This document shows positions 1-13,294 of a stretch of DNA of 64,000 nucleotides, piece after piece; positions within the stretch are counted from its first letter, which is position 1; each line of letters opens with the position of its first letter. The stretch is from Lagopus muta. Its lineage: Eukaryota > Chordata > Aves > Galliformes > Phasianidae. The notes under the pieces were generated by a model that saw only the letters and a list, made by a program, of their open reading frames with translations, was not told the origin of the DNA and made no database searches. The DNA lies in the NCBI RefSeq assembly GCF_023343835.1, contig NC_064434.1, forward strand, positions 9,963,505-10,027,504, in the 5' to 3' direction. Both the position numbers and the translations under genes were made by a program.

Positions 1-3000
1 ACCAGAATTCAGGTAGCATCAGTCTCTTGCCTCCAGCTGTGGTTTTTAGTCTATAGAACAGTAGTTCGTGTACCTATTTATAAAAATGAGCCCACATTTA
101 ACAAAAAAGGTCATATCAGCTTTCGGTGATTTAAGTGGCATGAGAGTGTTCTGTACATTCATGCCAGGGGATAGATTTAGAAAGCTGACAGAATTAGCAG
201 GGAGTGTGAGGAAGACACAGACATGGAGAATGCATGTGCAGTTTGCTTGCAGATACACAAGGATCAGTCCTTCTCCTGGGTACATACAGCTATAGATCCA
301 AGCCACAGTTTTTGTTCCTGGGTTGCAGTCCAAGACTAAGTCTCAGTGAAGCTCCAAAGCTTACAGAGTTTTAGGGAGCAAAGAGGGGATTGTGTCCAGT
401 GCAGAACAATTTGTGGCAAATCATAAGCGTAAATCCTGTGGTAACACTTGAATCTCTTCTAGACACTTTACTACTGCTTCCTGTTCTCAAGAAGTCCTTA
501 TATTCACTGATTTATCTTGGTTATGCATTATACTCACCACAGGAAAAAAAACTATTAGTACCTTTTTCTGATGAAAAATATAAGATGAAAAATATGAATA
601 AACTAAAGAAGCATAAACATTTTTCTGAAGAGGGAATATGAATCTGTTAATCAGTCAATTTACTTTTCCTACACATCTATAGGATCTAAGTCACTTAAGA
701 GTCTTAATTTTGTTCTGCTCTGTAACTGTCCTTGTCTTTTGTTTAGACAAGAACCTGGCTTCAGTAGTCCCTTGAGATGAAACTTAGGGCTGTAGTTTGC
801 ACTAATGCATCAGTGTTTGCAGCAATTTTCTGGATTTATTGAAAGTCTGACTTTCCAAACTGATCTGACATTACAAACCAAGCAGCAGCCTTCCCTCTCC
901 CACCTGCCCAGATCCAGCCCTGCTGGTTGCTGCTCCTTCCCCAGCAGCAGCAGCAGCAGAACAGCCAGCTCCTCAGCTAGCCCAGTTCACAGATCATCAT
1001 GCTCATTAACACAAACTGAACTCGACTGTAACTTAAATTGATATAACAGACAGTCAACTGCAGTTGCTGGGGAACCAAACACACTAACCTTTCTGTTGCC
1101 ACCACTGCTGCTGGGGAAGAAACCTCCGGCAGAGAGCTGTGGGCAGAGAGCTGCAGAGGATGACTTCTTAGGTTACAGCAAACTAGACCACCACAGTGCC
1201 TTTGGAAGCTCCTTCTGTCACAGTTTGAGTTGCCCTGGAACAGGGATGTAAAGCATGTGCAGGGCCAAGGAAATCTATTTTGCCATGCTCCTTTGCACGG
1301 ATAAGTGAAAACCCACAGCCTTAGTCAACCTATCTCCTGAGGATTTGAGCTCTCTGGAAAGAGATCTGCCTTCCAGAAGCCAGAGTTGTTCACAGGAGAC
1401 CAGCTGGCATGCTTGTTACCCTTCACTTTAATGTGGGCTGACGGCCAGGCTGATCAGAATCTAAATTTAACTGTACTGGTTCAGGTATTGTGAAAACATT
1501 GTGTTTCTGGATCACTAGGGATGCTGGGCAGTGAGCCATCTTGAGCACCAGGAGCCAGAAGGTTGTCTATTGGCATGTTCTGTGGAAAGCATATAGCTGA
1601 GTCTTTCTTGGCCATTTATCTCTCACCCCAAACAAGGGGCAGATGTTTTAAGTGTTAACCCTTCCAGATATGTGTAGGGAGGTGCCATAGACATATATCA
1701 AGTGTTTTGGAATAAGTGAGCTGGTCCACTGTTTCTGTCTAAGAATGGAAACACTGCTAGTTGGGATGCAATCCTTACCTACATGACATGCAAGGGCTTG
1801 CTTTCACTGTTCTCAGTAGCATTTTGTCCATCAATACTTACATAGAACCTGATCCACAGTTCTCCAGAGCTGTGAGTACGGGATCAGATCCCATACGCTA
1901 TGTTAAAAGCATCTCTTGGTGAATCTCCAGGCACTTGCAAACACCAGAGAGGATAAAATATATGAGATGAATGAGAAGCCTGAAAGAAATAGGAATTGTA
2001 AACCTTCAGGCAGAATTTCTCTCTGGAGAGTTCAGTCTCCTCTTACTAATAGGTCGGGATCACATGTTCAGCGGAGAATTGCAGGCAACACCGCAGCAAG
2101 ATCAAAATATAAACATGATTCCTATGTTATTTTAGCTAAACCAGGAACAAATCTGGCACCATTTGTCTTTGGCCTTTCAGCTCTGAGACAGGGCAATAAT
2201 GATATTTGTGCCAGCTGGCTATTTGCTCTGCAAGAGTCAACAAGTTTCTTGACATGCAATGTCCTTCTATCTCATTTGTTGATTGGAGCAGCAAAATATT
2301 TATGAACTGCCATCACTGTCCAGCTTTTGAGTTTTGACCCAGTAAAGGATAAATATGGGACAGTTTGCCTTTGGCCTTTCACTTTGGCTCATGACCAGTT
2401 TTCTGTCTGTTTGTGGTTTCAACTGGATGGGGAAACAACCATCCCCTAGGCAAAACCCTTTCCATATCTATGACTTACTCCAGAAATAAATGATTTTAAA
2501 ACCAAACACATTGAGTGAGAAACAAATCCCACACAGTTGTCCAATGGCTTTTGACCTTTTGATGGCTTGGTGCCATCTGGCTGCCCACTGCCTACTTCAC
2601 TACATTAGGAAATGAGTTCCTCACAGACAACACTCCTGTCCATTTTTAGTCCTACCAAAAAATAAAAAGCAAATACACCTTTCCTATAACACCCTTTCAA
2701 CCCAAAAAAAGGGAGAAAAGTGACACAGGTGGCTGTTGAACTTTCAACTCTGAGTGGCAAACTACCAAGCAGCTACTGCTGGGCTTTCACACACCACAGC
2801 AAAACAAAACTTTGCTCAGGCGAGCCTTTGTCTCTTACTTGCTTAAAAGTGGTATTCAAAAACAGAGAGAAAAAGTAATATTTATGTATACGTATACAAA
2901 ACTTAGCAGGGCATATTGCAGACCTTGAGTGAGTGGTTAAGAAGTGAGGGGAGATGTGTACTTTTTGGTAGATATATAAAGAACTTGACTCCATACATAA

Positions 3001-5050
3001 AATCTGTGAAAAAGCATTTCTTCTTTGCACAGAGAAAGGGCATGAGAAGGATCTTTCCTTGCTGTGGAGATTTTTCACAGCCTAACTCTGCAAATGTCTG
3101 CCTGGTTTCTGGAACTAGAGCAAAAGAGTGCTTTCAGTAGCGGGTATGCAACCTTTCTGACCCTCCCAACTGCCTACCAAAACTTTCATACTGCCAAGAC
3201 CCACAAGATGCACAAGAACGCCTTGGAGAACTGAGGGAAGGCAGCCCTGGGAACAGCTCTGAGGTAGGTGATGACAGGAGCTCCAGCATTCTATTGCAGG
3301 ATGAGGCTGGGCATGCAGCTGGATTTGAGGGTGACCTACTGCTGTGGCTCATTTCCTTCCACAGCTGGGTAACAAGTATGTGACTGTCCCACATCAGCAT
3401 GCATACTCACATGAGGCAGGTCCATTATGGGAAATGCATATGTATTGCTCAAGAACAGTTGAACACCTATGTATTAGTTATGCAAGGATAAGACTTGATA
3501 CAGATCATGTACTTTCATTGTTTTTCCCACTGGTGCAGAAGGCCAGGAATGTTTAATCAGCATTAGCTGTTACTGTTCAAACATTTTTTAACCTCACTAT
3601 GACTCTAGAATTTCCCCTTTCTTTAGACTGTTTCCCTTTTCTAACCTTTGGACACTATAATACATGATGTCTGCAGACAGTGGGTGTCCTCCCATTCTCT
3701 CTGCTCTCTGTTTGCCCAAGAACACTCCATGCATTGCAGGAGATATGATTCTCCCAATTTATTTTTACCATGACAGACTCTCTTCCATCCTGTCATTTAC
3801 ATTTGCAGCCTGACTCCAAGCCTACTAATAGCCAGAGAAGTCTTTTCATTGACTTCTGTGGGCTTTGGATCAAGCCCTTATAAACCACACATCTACCCAA
3901 CAGGTATTTATTAACACTAGCTGGCCATGTACTCTATGCCATGAGTGTGGAAAAAACTAACAATAACTTTACAATTACCCACCTAAACCCTCTAACAGGC
4001 TCCAAAGGCATGTCTCTTTGCCAAGCAAGCATTGAATCAAGTTTGACATTTCTAGGGTAAATCATTTTTGCGTTCTAAAAACCAAAAAAAAAAAAGGGTT
4101 AGGAAAAAGTCCAAAGAGTGAGAACATCTCCATTTCTGGACAATAATATCATACAAATGTCCTATCCAAATGGCTTCAAATGTTCCAGAAACAAATGTGC
4201 ATTCTGGGATTAGACCGATGACTGCTAGGTAAAATTTCAGGTGGGTCTGTCTGAGGTTGGCAAGATTTTTTTTTTTTACTTTTTATTCTTAAATTAGCCA
4301 TGGAGATATTAGTGTTATTCACAATCTTTCCAGAGTGCTTAGACAGCTCCAAATAGAATCCTCTTGTATTGACTTTACGTTCTGATCTTTCTGATCTTTC
4401 ACAGACTTTGCCTAAACTTATCTCGCTTTTGAGTTGTAAGACACAAGATCAGATGCTGTGTTTTGATCTCTGCTGGAATTAAGTAGGCAGAGTCTGTACT
4501 GTCAGAGACAGTGGGGCAGTGGATCTGGAAAGCTCTCAGTGCACTGTGCGGGCGAGATCTCACAAAGGTCTTTCCACACTTTTATCAGAATGTAGCTCTA
4601 AGCCAAAAAGTTTGAATCCAAATCAAGATAAAAAGTTCCTCCAAGGAACCAGTTTCTAGCTGTGATGCAACACAGGGATGCTTCCCTTAACATATAGGTC
4701 TTGCATCATCCATTCTCTCTTGTTTTTACTTTTCACTTTCTGCAGCAAATCATTGGCTATAAAACAAACAAAATTTTAGTTTTGTCTTATATTTGCTATA
4801 TCTTATCTGGGCTTAGTCATTATGTAATAAATCTCTGAGAGACACATATTTGGAGAGAAGTATCTGTTAACAGGTAGTGTTGTCTTCTTCATGTAGGCCA
4901 GGATTATTTTTAATGAGTGTCAAATGTGAAGTTTCCTGAGTCCCAAACAAGCATTTGTATGAATCTGTCTTGCTTTTTAAAAAAGCTCATTAATCCTAAG
5001 CTCATCTTCAGTAGTCCCTTTCTGAAATCGTGGCTGAAATAATACATAAT
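1..5050. other. Gene desert, no gene recognised
   Basis: AT-rich unique-looking sequence with only short chance frames. The part at about 2120-2480 is complex and non-repetitive, with repeated TTTGGCCTTTC words (about 2168, 2370), and could be a conserved regulatory element. Short A or T runs occur near 4085 and 4266. Confidence 0.6.
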
Positions 5051-5528
5051 TGTCATGGTTCTATGTTTTTTTGTTTTTTTGAGTTTCAGTATTCCACATC
5101 AAAACATCATGGAGTGTACGGGGCATTAAAGTGTTAATGCCCCAGTTCCAGGTACCTTTCCCTGTATATTACAGCAGTCACGGGATCGGGCCACTCCAGG
5201 TGGGGGGGTGCGCTCTTGCTGCCTTGCAGTGGGTGCTGGAAGGTGCTTCTTTCCTAGCCGTCCCAAGCTTTTCAGGTTTGACTCGGTCCCAGGAACTCTC
5301 TCTCCCATCTTGTCTGATTTATTAATCTTAATTTCAATTCAATTGTATTATATTGTGTTATCTTGTATTCCGATATTATAGTAAAATAAGTTTTCCTCCA
5401 TAGATTGTTGCCGCTGCTCTTTTCCTCCCTTCCTTCCTTCCCATTTTTGTGGGACCAGGGTGGGGGGGGAGGGCAGAGGCCTGTTGCCCCTGTCACGGAT
5501 GTAGATTGATCTAGTCAACTCCATGACA
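5051..5528. mobile_element. Solo LTR of an endogenous retrovirus, about 478 bp
   Basis: The block begins TGTCATGG and ends CCATGACA, perfect 8-bp terminal inverted repeats of the TG...CA type. Flanking pentamers ATAAT (left) and GTAAT (right) match at 4 of 5 bases, as expected of a diverged 5-bp target duplication. An internal hairpin lies at 5120-5143. No gag, pol or env sequence is seen on either side, so this is a solo LTR left by recombination. The family was not assigned, and orientation is uncertain. Confidence 0.7.
5120..5143. other. Perfect 10-bp hairpin inside the solo LTR
   Basis: Arms GGGGCATTAA (5120-5129) and TTAATGCCCC (5134-5143) are exact reverse complements with loop AGTG. 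Its intact state suggests either a young insertion or that other copies of the family share it. Confidence 0.75.
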
Positions 5529-8101
5529 GTAATAAAGTCTATACAGCTCTGTCGCATTTTCTTCATTCAATAGCTCCTGAAAACACATGTATCTCAGTTG
5601 TTTCTTCTTCTGTTGCATTAGAAGCTCAGTAGCTGCAAGGGTTAAACAGAGGATCATACATTCACAGATGTGAAAATACATATTTTTTGGCAATGCAAAT
5701 GCACTAGGCAACTTCTGCATGTTTGAGCTTTGAGTAAGGAGGCCACCTGCTTCTAATGTACAGGAATAGGTTGTCTAGTGGAAAGGCAGACTCCATTTTT
5801 GACTGATTGAATGATCTGTGTATCTTATTCAAATGCTAGGAGATTGCTTCTATCCCATGATTAGCTGGGAGTTTTGATGGCATATTTGAAAAAATAAAAG
5901 GAATTCTAAAATCAATTTTCTCTTTTGTACAAATCATTTTATTATTGGTGCGAAGTGATGGGAAAATAGGTATTGGATGAAAGAAAAGGAGGATAGGTGA
6001 CAAGCATTTTCTTGGATTATCCACTTTCTAGATAAGGTACCACTTCGTAGGTAGGCATGTTCAACTGTTTGGCACAAGTGCATGGAATAGCAAACACATG
6101 TAGCAGCTAAAATCAAGCTTGCATTAATGATTTCATTGCTTGAACTAAATTTGTAATGTAAATCATTCAGAGGTGCTCTAAGGCATTTCTATTCTTAGAA
6201 GAAAAGTCACAAACTGGAAAGTACGTCACCTTTGCAATCAGCACCCCCTTTAGCCTGTAATGTGGAACACATGGTGGTTGAAGAGGTTACAGTGCTACAG
6301 AAATGTCATTACAGAATTTCTCTGTGTTAACATGTATCATCTGTCACATAATTGTTTGTTTTACAACCTATACCTATAATGGGCTAAGTGGGGACTATTT
6401 ATATCAGTTAACAATGAGTGCCTTTAATTAGTATTTCATGCAACTGGAACATGTTAAAGATTGTGACACAAATCTGGCTTGAGTTGCTAAATTCCATATG
6501 AATTTCATTATGAAATTGCTAAGACATTACAGTTGTGCAGGTATTGAGGTTTATAAGTGCATTTCATCTGTTACAAAATCAGAGCAAATCATATGCATCG
6601 TAAAGGAGAAATCTTCAAAACAACAGCTTAATATCTGACATAGCTGAACAAAAGCTTAAAGCGGGAAAGATGAAAACCTTTTACAATTTGAAATGTGTCT
6701 TTGTTTTAAAGCTGCAAATTTAATAACAGTTGAACAACTAAAGCAGTTGGGAAAAACTGAAACAATGGAAAATCTGATTGTACACAAAAATGATAATGAA
6801 ATTTTATTAAAAATATATCAGTCGACCGAGATATTTATAAGCTGTTGCTAGAACATAGGATGAAAAAATGGTCTTTTGCTGATGGTTGAGATGGAGTGGC
6901 TGCAGACTTATGACTGGAGTTACATCCTATGCTTTCTGAGCAAAAATTATAAACAAAATATTTAAAATGAGATCCTCACTCCCAGCCCAACCTCTTTTAC
7001 AGTGGGCGAAAGGTGCAGAAGTGGTCAATGGGACATTGACCTTCAGCTTCAGCACATGTGGGAACTTCCTTCATGGGCACTGGTGATTTTGCAGTGTGAA
7101 GCACATGCAAGGGAGCAATATAATATGCAGGGAATGATGCAAGAGGAAAATGTGCCTGAGGTTACTGTATTAAAATTTTTGGAAGTGTCGTGGTCCTTAA
7201 GGGTGATTGAAAGAACGTGCTAGAACCAGGCTTATGTCAATATTCAAACAGTTCAGGAGATTAAGAGCAGGAGAGCGAAGGGTGACAGGAAATCCCAACA
7301 GCTTCATGCCTCTGTGTTATTCTTCTCAGATGTACAGACAGAGGCTCCATCCCTCCATGTGCCCCAGTTTCTGAACCTAATGGTGTTTTTTTCTTCTGTG
7401 CTATTCTAAGTAATAAAACTATTCTAAGTTTTATTAGACTTGTAAATTTACCCATTAGTGTCATATTGATTTAGCAACCATCTCAACAGCCTCTCTCAAA
7501 TCTTTATTTAAGATTTTGAAGTACTGAATAAGGAAAGAAGTTCAGGATATCTTATTCCGCTTTCTTTTTCTTCTCCCCTACTTGTATGAGATTTAATGTG
7601 CCTACAAGTCTCTGTCTAATTCAAACAACTACATTATCAGAAAATTAGTGCAAAGGTAATGTTAAACACAACATTTTGGTTCATTCCTGCTCTGTTAATC
7701 AGTATACAGACTAAAATATTTTCTTTTACTGCGTACTAAACATCTGTAGATTCACTGTAACTCCTTGTGAAATTACTAATTCAAAGTCCAACAACAGGTC
7801 CATCCTCTAGTTTAGCAGGCTGGAAAGGAGGTGTTAGCATTTTAGTTTCCCACACAGAGCTTGCTATCTGCCCTATGTAACAATATCCTATGTAACTAAT
7901 GATCTTCATTCACTTAATTTCTGAAATATATTCTCATTATTCCAGATGACAGGGAAGGCTTTGCAATAACATTTCTGATTTTTTTTTTTAATTCTTTGTT
8001 AATTAGAGGTTTGATTCTACATTTGTGTTTGTTTTCCTCCATGAGCCTAAAATTGGAAGAGCAGCTATTCATTTGTGATCTTATTTTTCTCCTCATCTGA
8101 T

Positions 8102-8174
8102 CATCTGATTTCTTTCAAAATTTCATCTGATTTCTTTCAAAATTTTTTTTTTGTCCATCTGATTTCTTTCAAAA
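8102..8174 (+). repeat. Three exact copies of a 19-bp unit
   Basis: CATCTGATTTCTTTCAAAA occurs at 8102-8120, 8124-8142 and 8156-8174, with a partial CATCTGA just before at 8094. Spacers are 3 and 13 bases. It looks like local slippage duplication. Confidence 0.85.
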
Positions 8175-8647
8175 AGTTTTAAAGATTTCTATCACTATGA
8201 CTACTACGAGTTGGGTTAGTCAGAAAATATTTTAAACAGGAAATAATAAACAATGGCAGAGAAAAAAAAAGGGGGGGGAGGAAGGGTGGGAGGGTTGTTT
8301 CCAGAATGCTCGTGTGATCTCTTGTGATTCCTACTTTTCCTTTGCTGGACTTAATTAAATTTATACTTCAGTTAAAGTTTATCCTTACTTAGGTTATATT
8401 TTTCATGATGAGCAATAACAAAGTATCAGAGCAGAATCATCAGGCATGGGAAATAATGGGAAGTAGAATCTGGAGTGGGTGTTCAATATGTAGAATTGAA
8501 TGTCAGTACATGAAAGTCACTTTTAGATTTGAACATCAGCTGCAATGAAAGAACATATCAAAATTGCTGAAATACATTACTCTGAATTCAGCGCCTGAGA
8601 GATTTTGCTTCTTTGTTTTCACCTAAATCCTCTTCGCTGTCCCTCCC

Positions 8648-8650
<3 letters not shown>

Positions 8651-8685
<35 letters not shown>
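8651..8685. repeat. (AT)n microsatellite
   Basis: About 17 uninterrupted AT dinucleotides. Likely length-polymorphic. Confidence 0.95.
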
Positions 8686-8692
<7 letters not shown>

Positions 8693-9215
8693 CTCTGTTA
8701 CTTTAGATAGCAACAAAAACTTCCTAGGTATTCGTGAGAGGAAATTCCCTCCTCAGGCATCCTGATAAAATAAAAATTTTAGGGAAATGGCAGAGACAAC
8801 AGGTAATTTCAGAAGATATACAGAAATCTAACTATCTATATATGTGCTCAATTTTTGTAGCATTTTCAAAAGCTTAAGAATGAAGAGAGATTAAATGGTA
8901 CTGATTAGCTGATTTTTGATTACTGGAAAAGGAAAAAAGGAAAATCCACAAATGACCAAATTGAGTTCAGTACATTTAACAAACTGTGAGTCTAAAAGAA
9001 ACTGGTGAGCAATCGTGGCCGACTTGCAAGGAAAGATTACAGAGCAGCACCAAAGCTTGATCTCATAATCTATTGAAGGCTATGAGTGAAAAAGATCAAG
9101 CTTGCCCAAAAGGGATTTCAGTGTAAACACTGAACAGAGTTCCAGTGACAAAAGATAATAATTTCTGGACTGCTGTGGATCTTCAAGTACCCTGATGATC
9201 ACGGAAAAGCATCTT

Positions 9216-9364
9216 TGGATGCCCCATCCCTGGAGGTATTCAAGACCAGGCTGAATGGGACCCTGGGCAGCCTGGTCTGGTGGGTGACAACCAGCCCACA
9301 GCAGCAGATTGAAGCTGGATAATCTTTAAAGACCCTTCCAACCCAAGCCATTCTTTAATTCTTT
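9216..9364 (+). mobile_element. CR1 LINE 3' fragment
   Basis: The text GATGCCCCATCCCTGGAGG and CAGGCTGAATGGGACCCTGG, followed by a degraded CCAACCCAAGCCATTCT tail, matches the CR1 3' UTR in sense direction. It is short and 5'-truncated, with no coding part. Confidence 0.85.
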
Positions 9365-10975
9365 GAGTTGTGCCTCCAAATGCTAATGGGCTTTCACACT
9401 GCTCCCTAGGAAGATCAGTGTTTTTATCCTGATAAACAAGCTGGAATAGCGCTGAGGTACCCACATTGGTGCTCCTAAGCAATGCCACCAGTTTTTGCTG
9501 TTCCCTTGTGAAAAGTGATGTTCATCTGAAATATTGTAGCACAGAGTTATAGATACATCCTCCTACATTGTCTACGCTCTCATACTTTTTTCTTTTTTTT
9601 TTTTTTTTTAAATTTTCTGTGTGTGGTTGCTTAGGTTTTTATACCTCTAATTTGAACACACACCCTTCCATACATCTCAAAAGCCGCTGGAAATATAATG
9701 CGCACAGTAGTTTGTAAATTAAATATGCTTAAGTAGCAGAAAACTGCAGTAACTAAGGCTGATGTATGGACTTGGAAGACTAAATCTAACTTTGTGGATT
9801 CAATTATAATTACAGCTGCATGAGCTGGCGCATTGGCAGGATGAACCTGCCAAGACGAGCTTACTAGAAACCATAGCAAGGCTGACCACATCATCAAAGA
9901 ATAGCTCTCTGATGACATAGTACCTGCAGCTCTCCAGCTGATGACCCACAGGTCCAGCTGAAGACACCAGCTTTTCTGGTGAGAGACGAGTGAAGAGAAA
10001 GGATAAAGGTTTGCTATCAGGGTCAACAGAAAGAGGGATGTTTCCTCTGAGAAAGTTCATGGAGAAAACATGAGACTCCAGAACAAAGAAGGGGAAATTA
10101 CAAAAATATATTGGATTTTGGAGGAATTTGTGTTGCCGAGGTGTGTCAGAGCCAGGTTACAGTTACTTATTAGGGAGGAAAGGTTCAGAAACACAGCACT
10201 TAACACTCTCTCCAGCTCTGCTAAATAATTTATGAAGAGCTAACTATAATTAGAAATCCAAATTTAAAAAATAGTAAACCAAAAATTTACTTTAAAAAGT
10301 GGGCAGATAGCCAACTATTTTTACTGGGTAGCACTGGAATTTTAATGTGAAACATATGCAAAGCTGTTATGAAAAGAAATACACCTCTTTAATGCTAATA
10401 TCCAAATAGAATAAATGATAATTGTATTAAACACCAACTGGGAGTCAGAACAGTCCCCTGAGAACTGGAAACCCTATGTTGTTGGGTAAATTGTTGCTGA
10501 AAAAGCTGGTTTGGGATATTTTTTCTTCAGAAAAAAAATATGAAAAGGAAGGGGAACCGCAGTTTCTCCTGTAGAATGAATGAAGCTGTTCCAGAAGTCA
10601 TGCCTCCTATTTTTTTTTATGTCAGACCACGATGTCAGGGGCATATGTTGGTTGTATGGCAGCAGATGTGGAATCTTCCCACCCCTATTTTATTATATTT
10701 TGCTGCTGTGCAACAGATGGCAGCAGAGGGGCAGGCTGGCAAAATGGCATTTGACATGGAAATGTATACAGAGAAACCGTGTAATGAATGTGCGCTGATT
10801 GGCATTCATCAATACTTGGTGAATGTTTCTGTAGACCAAAGAGTAGATGTGAGCACAGTGATGTGGTAGATGGTAAAACACTATGAAACAGTGAGTGACC
10901 TCTACTGGTGTAGATTTTTATGAGCACAGTATACAGGCATTGTTGAAAATGCGTCACTGGTGAAAACACACAGAT
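9365..10975. other. Gene desert, no gene recognised
   Basis: No splice-bounded coding sequence or named repeat is seen. A T-rich run lies at 9593-9609. Frames of 131 residues on the minus strand (9631-10026) and 109 on the plus strand (10540-10869) have no recognisable domain. Confidence 0.55.
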
Positions 10976-11310
10976 AATCATAGAATCACAGAATCATAGA
11001 ATTGCTCAGGTTGGAAATGACCTTAAAGATCATCGAGTCCAACCACAACCCAACCATACTACCCGAACTCCAACAACCCTCCACTAAATCATGTCCCTGA
11101 ACACCACATCCAAGTGGTTTTTAAACATAGAGGGATGGTGACTCAACCACCTCTCTGGGCAGCCTATTCCAGTGCTTAACAACCCTTTCTCTAAAGAAGT
11201 GTTTCCTGATTTCCAACCTAAACTTACCCTGGTACAACTTGAGGCCATTTCCCCTCATCCTATCACCTGTCACCAGTCAGAAGAAACCAACCCTGCTCAC
11301 CTTTAATAGT
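10976..11310 (-). mobile_element. CR1 LINE 3' fragment
   Basis: It starts with the reverse complement of the CR1 tail (TCATAGAATCACAGAATCAT), then CAGGTTGGAAATGACC, GAGTCCAACCACAACCC and CTCTGGGCAGCCTATTCC. Together these mark a 5'-truncated CR1 lying on the minus strand. Confidence 0.92.
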
Positions 11311-12261
11311 TGTGCCATGTTGAAAAAATGTGTTTTCTAGCTGAGAATGCTCTCTATCAAGTGGTATTATGCTCTTTGTAGCTGTTGTACTTCCATGGAC
11401 ATAAATAAGAGGCATTACTTTGAGAGTGACAGAATAATATCTGCCTAATTATACCATTTTTAAACTGGCTTTTATCTGAATTACACAACACGACACCAAG
11501 TAATGGAAGTTATGAATAATCTGCAAAACTGCTTTCACAACCTGGTTCTTCCATTTGGTTAATATTTAAAAAAATATTCACCTAAACAGGCAGCCTGATT
11601 TTGGCTCTTAACACATACCCACATGGAATCACAGGGAGAATTTATGGTGGGTAGAATGTAATTATCTGACCTGGAATTTGCCCAGAACACATGAGATTAA
11701 TAAAGCAAGGCTTTCCAGGCACATATTTCAATTACCAGTCACTGTTTCTCTATGGTGGTCCTGATGATGGATAAGCCAAAATCACAAGGGTGTGAATTAC
11801 TGTAAGATATTTCAAAACCTGAATGCAAAGCTTGCTGCCATATTTTGGCAACAGCCACATCAGAACAGCTATACAGAATCATGCTTCTTGGGTAGCAGCT
11901 ACCCCTGAATGAAAGGGAACCCATTACATAGAGGTGTGACGTGGAATCCAGAGAGAAAAGATCTGCTGCATTTGCATTACTTCTCTCCAAGATCATCTGG
12001 ATCTTTGCTGCGCCCTCCTCCTACAAAGGAATACTGATGTGTGCATGAGTAGTTGGTATCATCCAACACATGCAGTGCTGTCTGAGCATTTCTGTTAGCA
12101 AGGCTGGCTTTGGCAAGGACAAAGAGGATCTGTGTGCACGGAGATAAGGAGAAAATGGAGAGAATGTGCTCCTCAGCTGAGTGAGGAGAACATCGAGTCA
12201 AGAGCTAAAGAGAAAAGGGATTAAACCAAATTTTATTAAGAATGAACTTGTGACACTAAAG

Positions 12262-12263
<2 letters not shown>

Positions 12264-12300
<37 letters not shown>
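12264..12300 (+). repeat. Poly(A) run, 37 bases
   Basis: Thirty-seven uninterrupted A. There is no recognisable retroelement body on its left, so it is best called a simple repeat. Confidence 0.95.
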
Positions 12301-12302
<2 letters not shown>

Positions 12303-13259
12303 AAATATTAAACTTCTATATTCCACTGAATAAATGCTTAGTGCATTAGTGCACATTAGTGCATTCACATATTGAACTGTCTCTGTCTCGTCTTGGGAAG
12401 CCCAGAATCATGGAAAAATTAAGTAAAATCAAGAGGACCAGTGTGAGACAGAATCCTCATGATGAACAGCCATAACAATGCAACTGATAGAAGATTTAAA
12501 GATATGTAAAATTTAGGTGTATGAAATGATGAATGCTGTTGAAAAATAATGATTTTTCATGACATTTCATGTTACAATAAATACAAGCATCAGATAAAAT
12601 CATCAGGAAGGAGAGTTGGGAGATACAAAGAAGCATTTATTTCATGCAACTTAAAATTTAACAGTGGAACTTGTTGTAACAGATTGTTAGACATAGCAGA
12701 ACTTGAAAGGATTCAAAATTTAGAGAAGTTCGTCCACAATTAGCAGAAATATATTACCTCTAATGTGGGAAGTTCCTGATGTTCCAGTGGCGGATGTTAG
12801 GGAGGCTTACAGGGAAAAGAACTGATACTGATACATCCATCCAATCAAAAATTGCCTTGCATATTGTTCTCACTTTGGTATTTCAGGACAATTTGTTCTC
12901 AGGATGCTTAAGAAGGATAAATACTTCCTAAAGGCATTGAACCTACTGTGTTGCTGCTATGGAACCATTAAGACTAATGTTTCCTATAAATAAAGGCACA
13001 GGTAGATATTCCACGCCACAAATATTCCTGGAGCAGCTGAGATAGAGGTGTCCAGCTATCCAGGGCTGCCAGCCATAGGGAAATCCCAGACAAATTTATT
13101 ACCCTCCAAATTCTATTCAGACAAAACTTTCTGACAGAAGAAGGAAGATACTTCCAGGAAGCCCAGGCTTCAGGTAGTTATAAAGCTTGCAGTGTACTTA
13201 GAATGGGTTAGCAAGACAGGGGGAAAAGGAGGTGATGATCTACACTCACCTGTTTTTGT

Positions 13260-13294
13260 GTAGGAAAATAGGAGAATAATCCTACTTTTCCTAC
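13260..13294. other. Nested inverted repeat (14-bp stem with one bulge)
   Basis: GTAGGAAAA (13260-13268) pairs with TTTTCCTAC (13286-13294), and inside it TAGGA (13269-13273) pairs with TCCTA (13280-13284). A further TAGGAAAATAATCCTAC copy follows at about 13298-13314. It may form a hairpin; no function is known. Confidence 0.7.

Larger units (their letters stand above)
5529..9215. other. Gene desert with candidate conserved non-coding stretch
   Basis: No exon or known repeat is recognised at 5529-8090. The sequence from about 6120 to 6860 is complex, AT-rich and rich in TAAT, ATTTGCAT-like and AACAATGG-like words, and may be regulatory. A 19-bp triplicate (8102-8174) and an AT repeat (8651-8685) lie to the right. 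Confidence 0.5.

Noticed and set aside
5051..5528. Full endogenous retrovirus
   Set aside because: A single LTR only; no second LTR, primer-binding site region or retroviral coding sequence was recognised.
8102..8174. Possible CRISPR-like spaced repeat
   Set aside because: There are only three units with unequal spacers of 3 and 13 bases, and this is eukaryotic DNA.
9631..10026. 131-residue minus-strand frame
   Set aside because: No known domain, and a second minus-strand frame overlaps it, which suggests chance.
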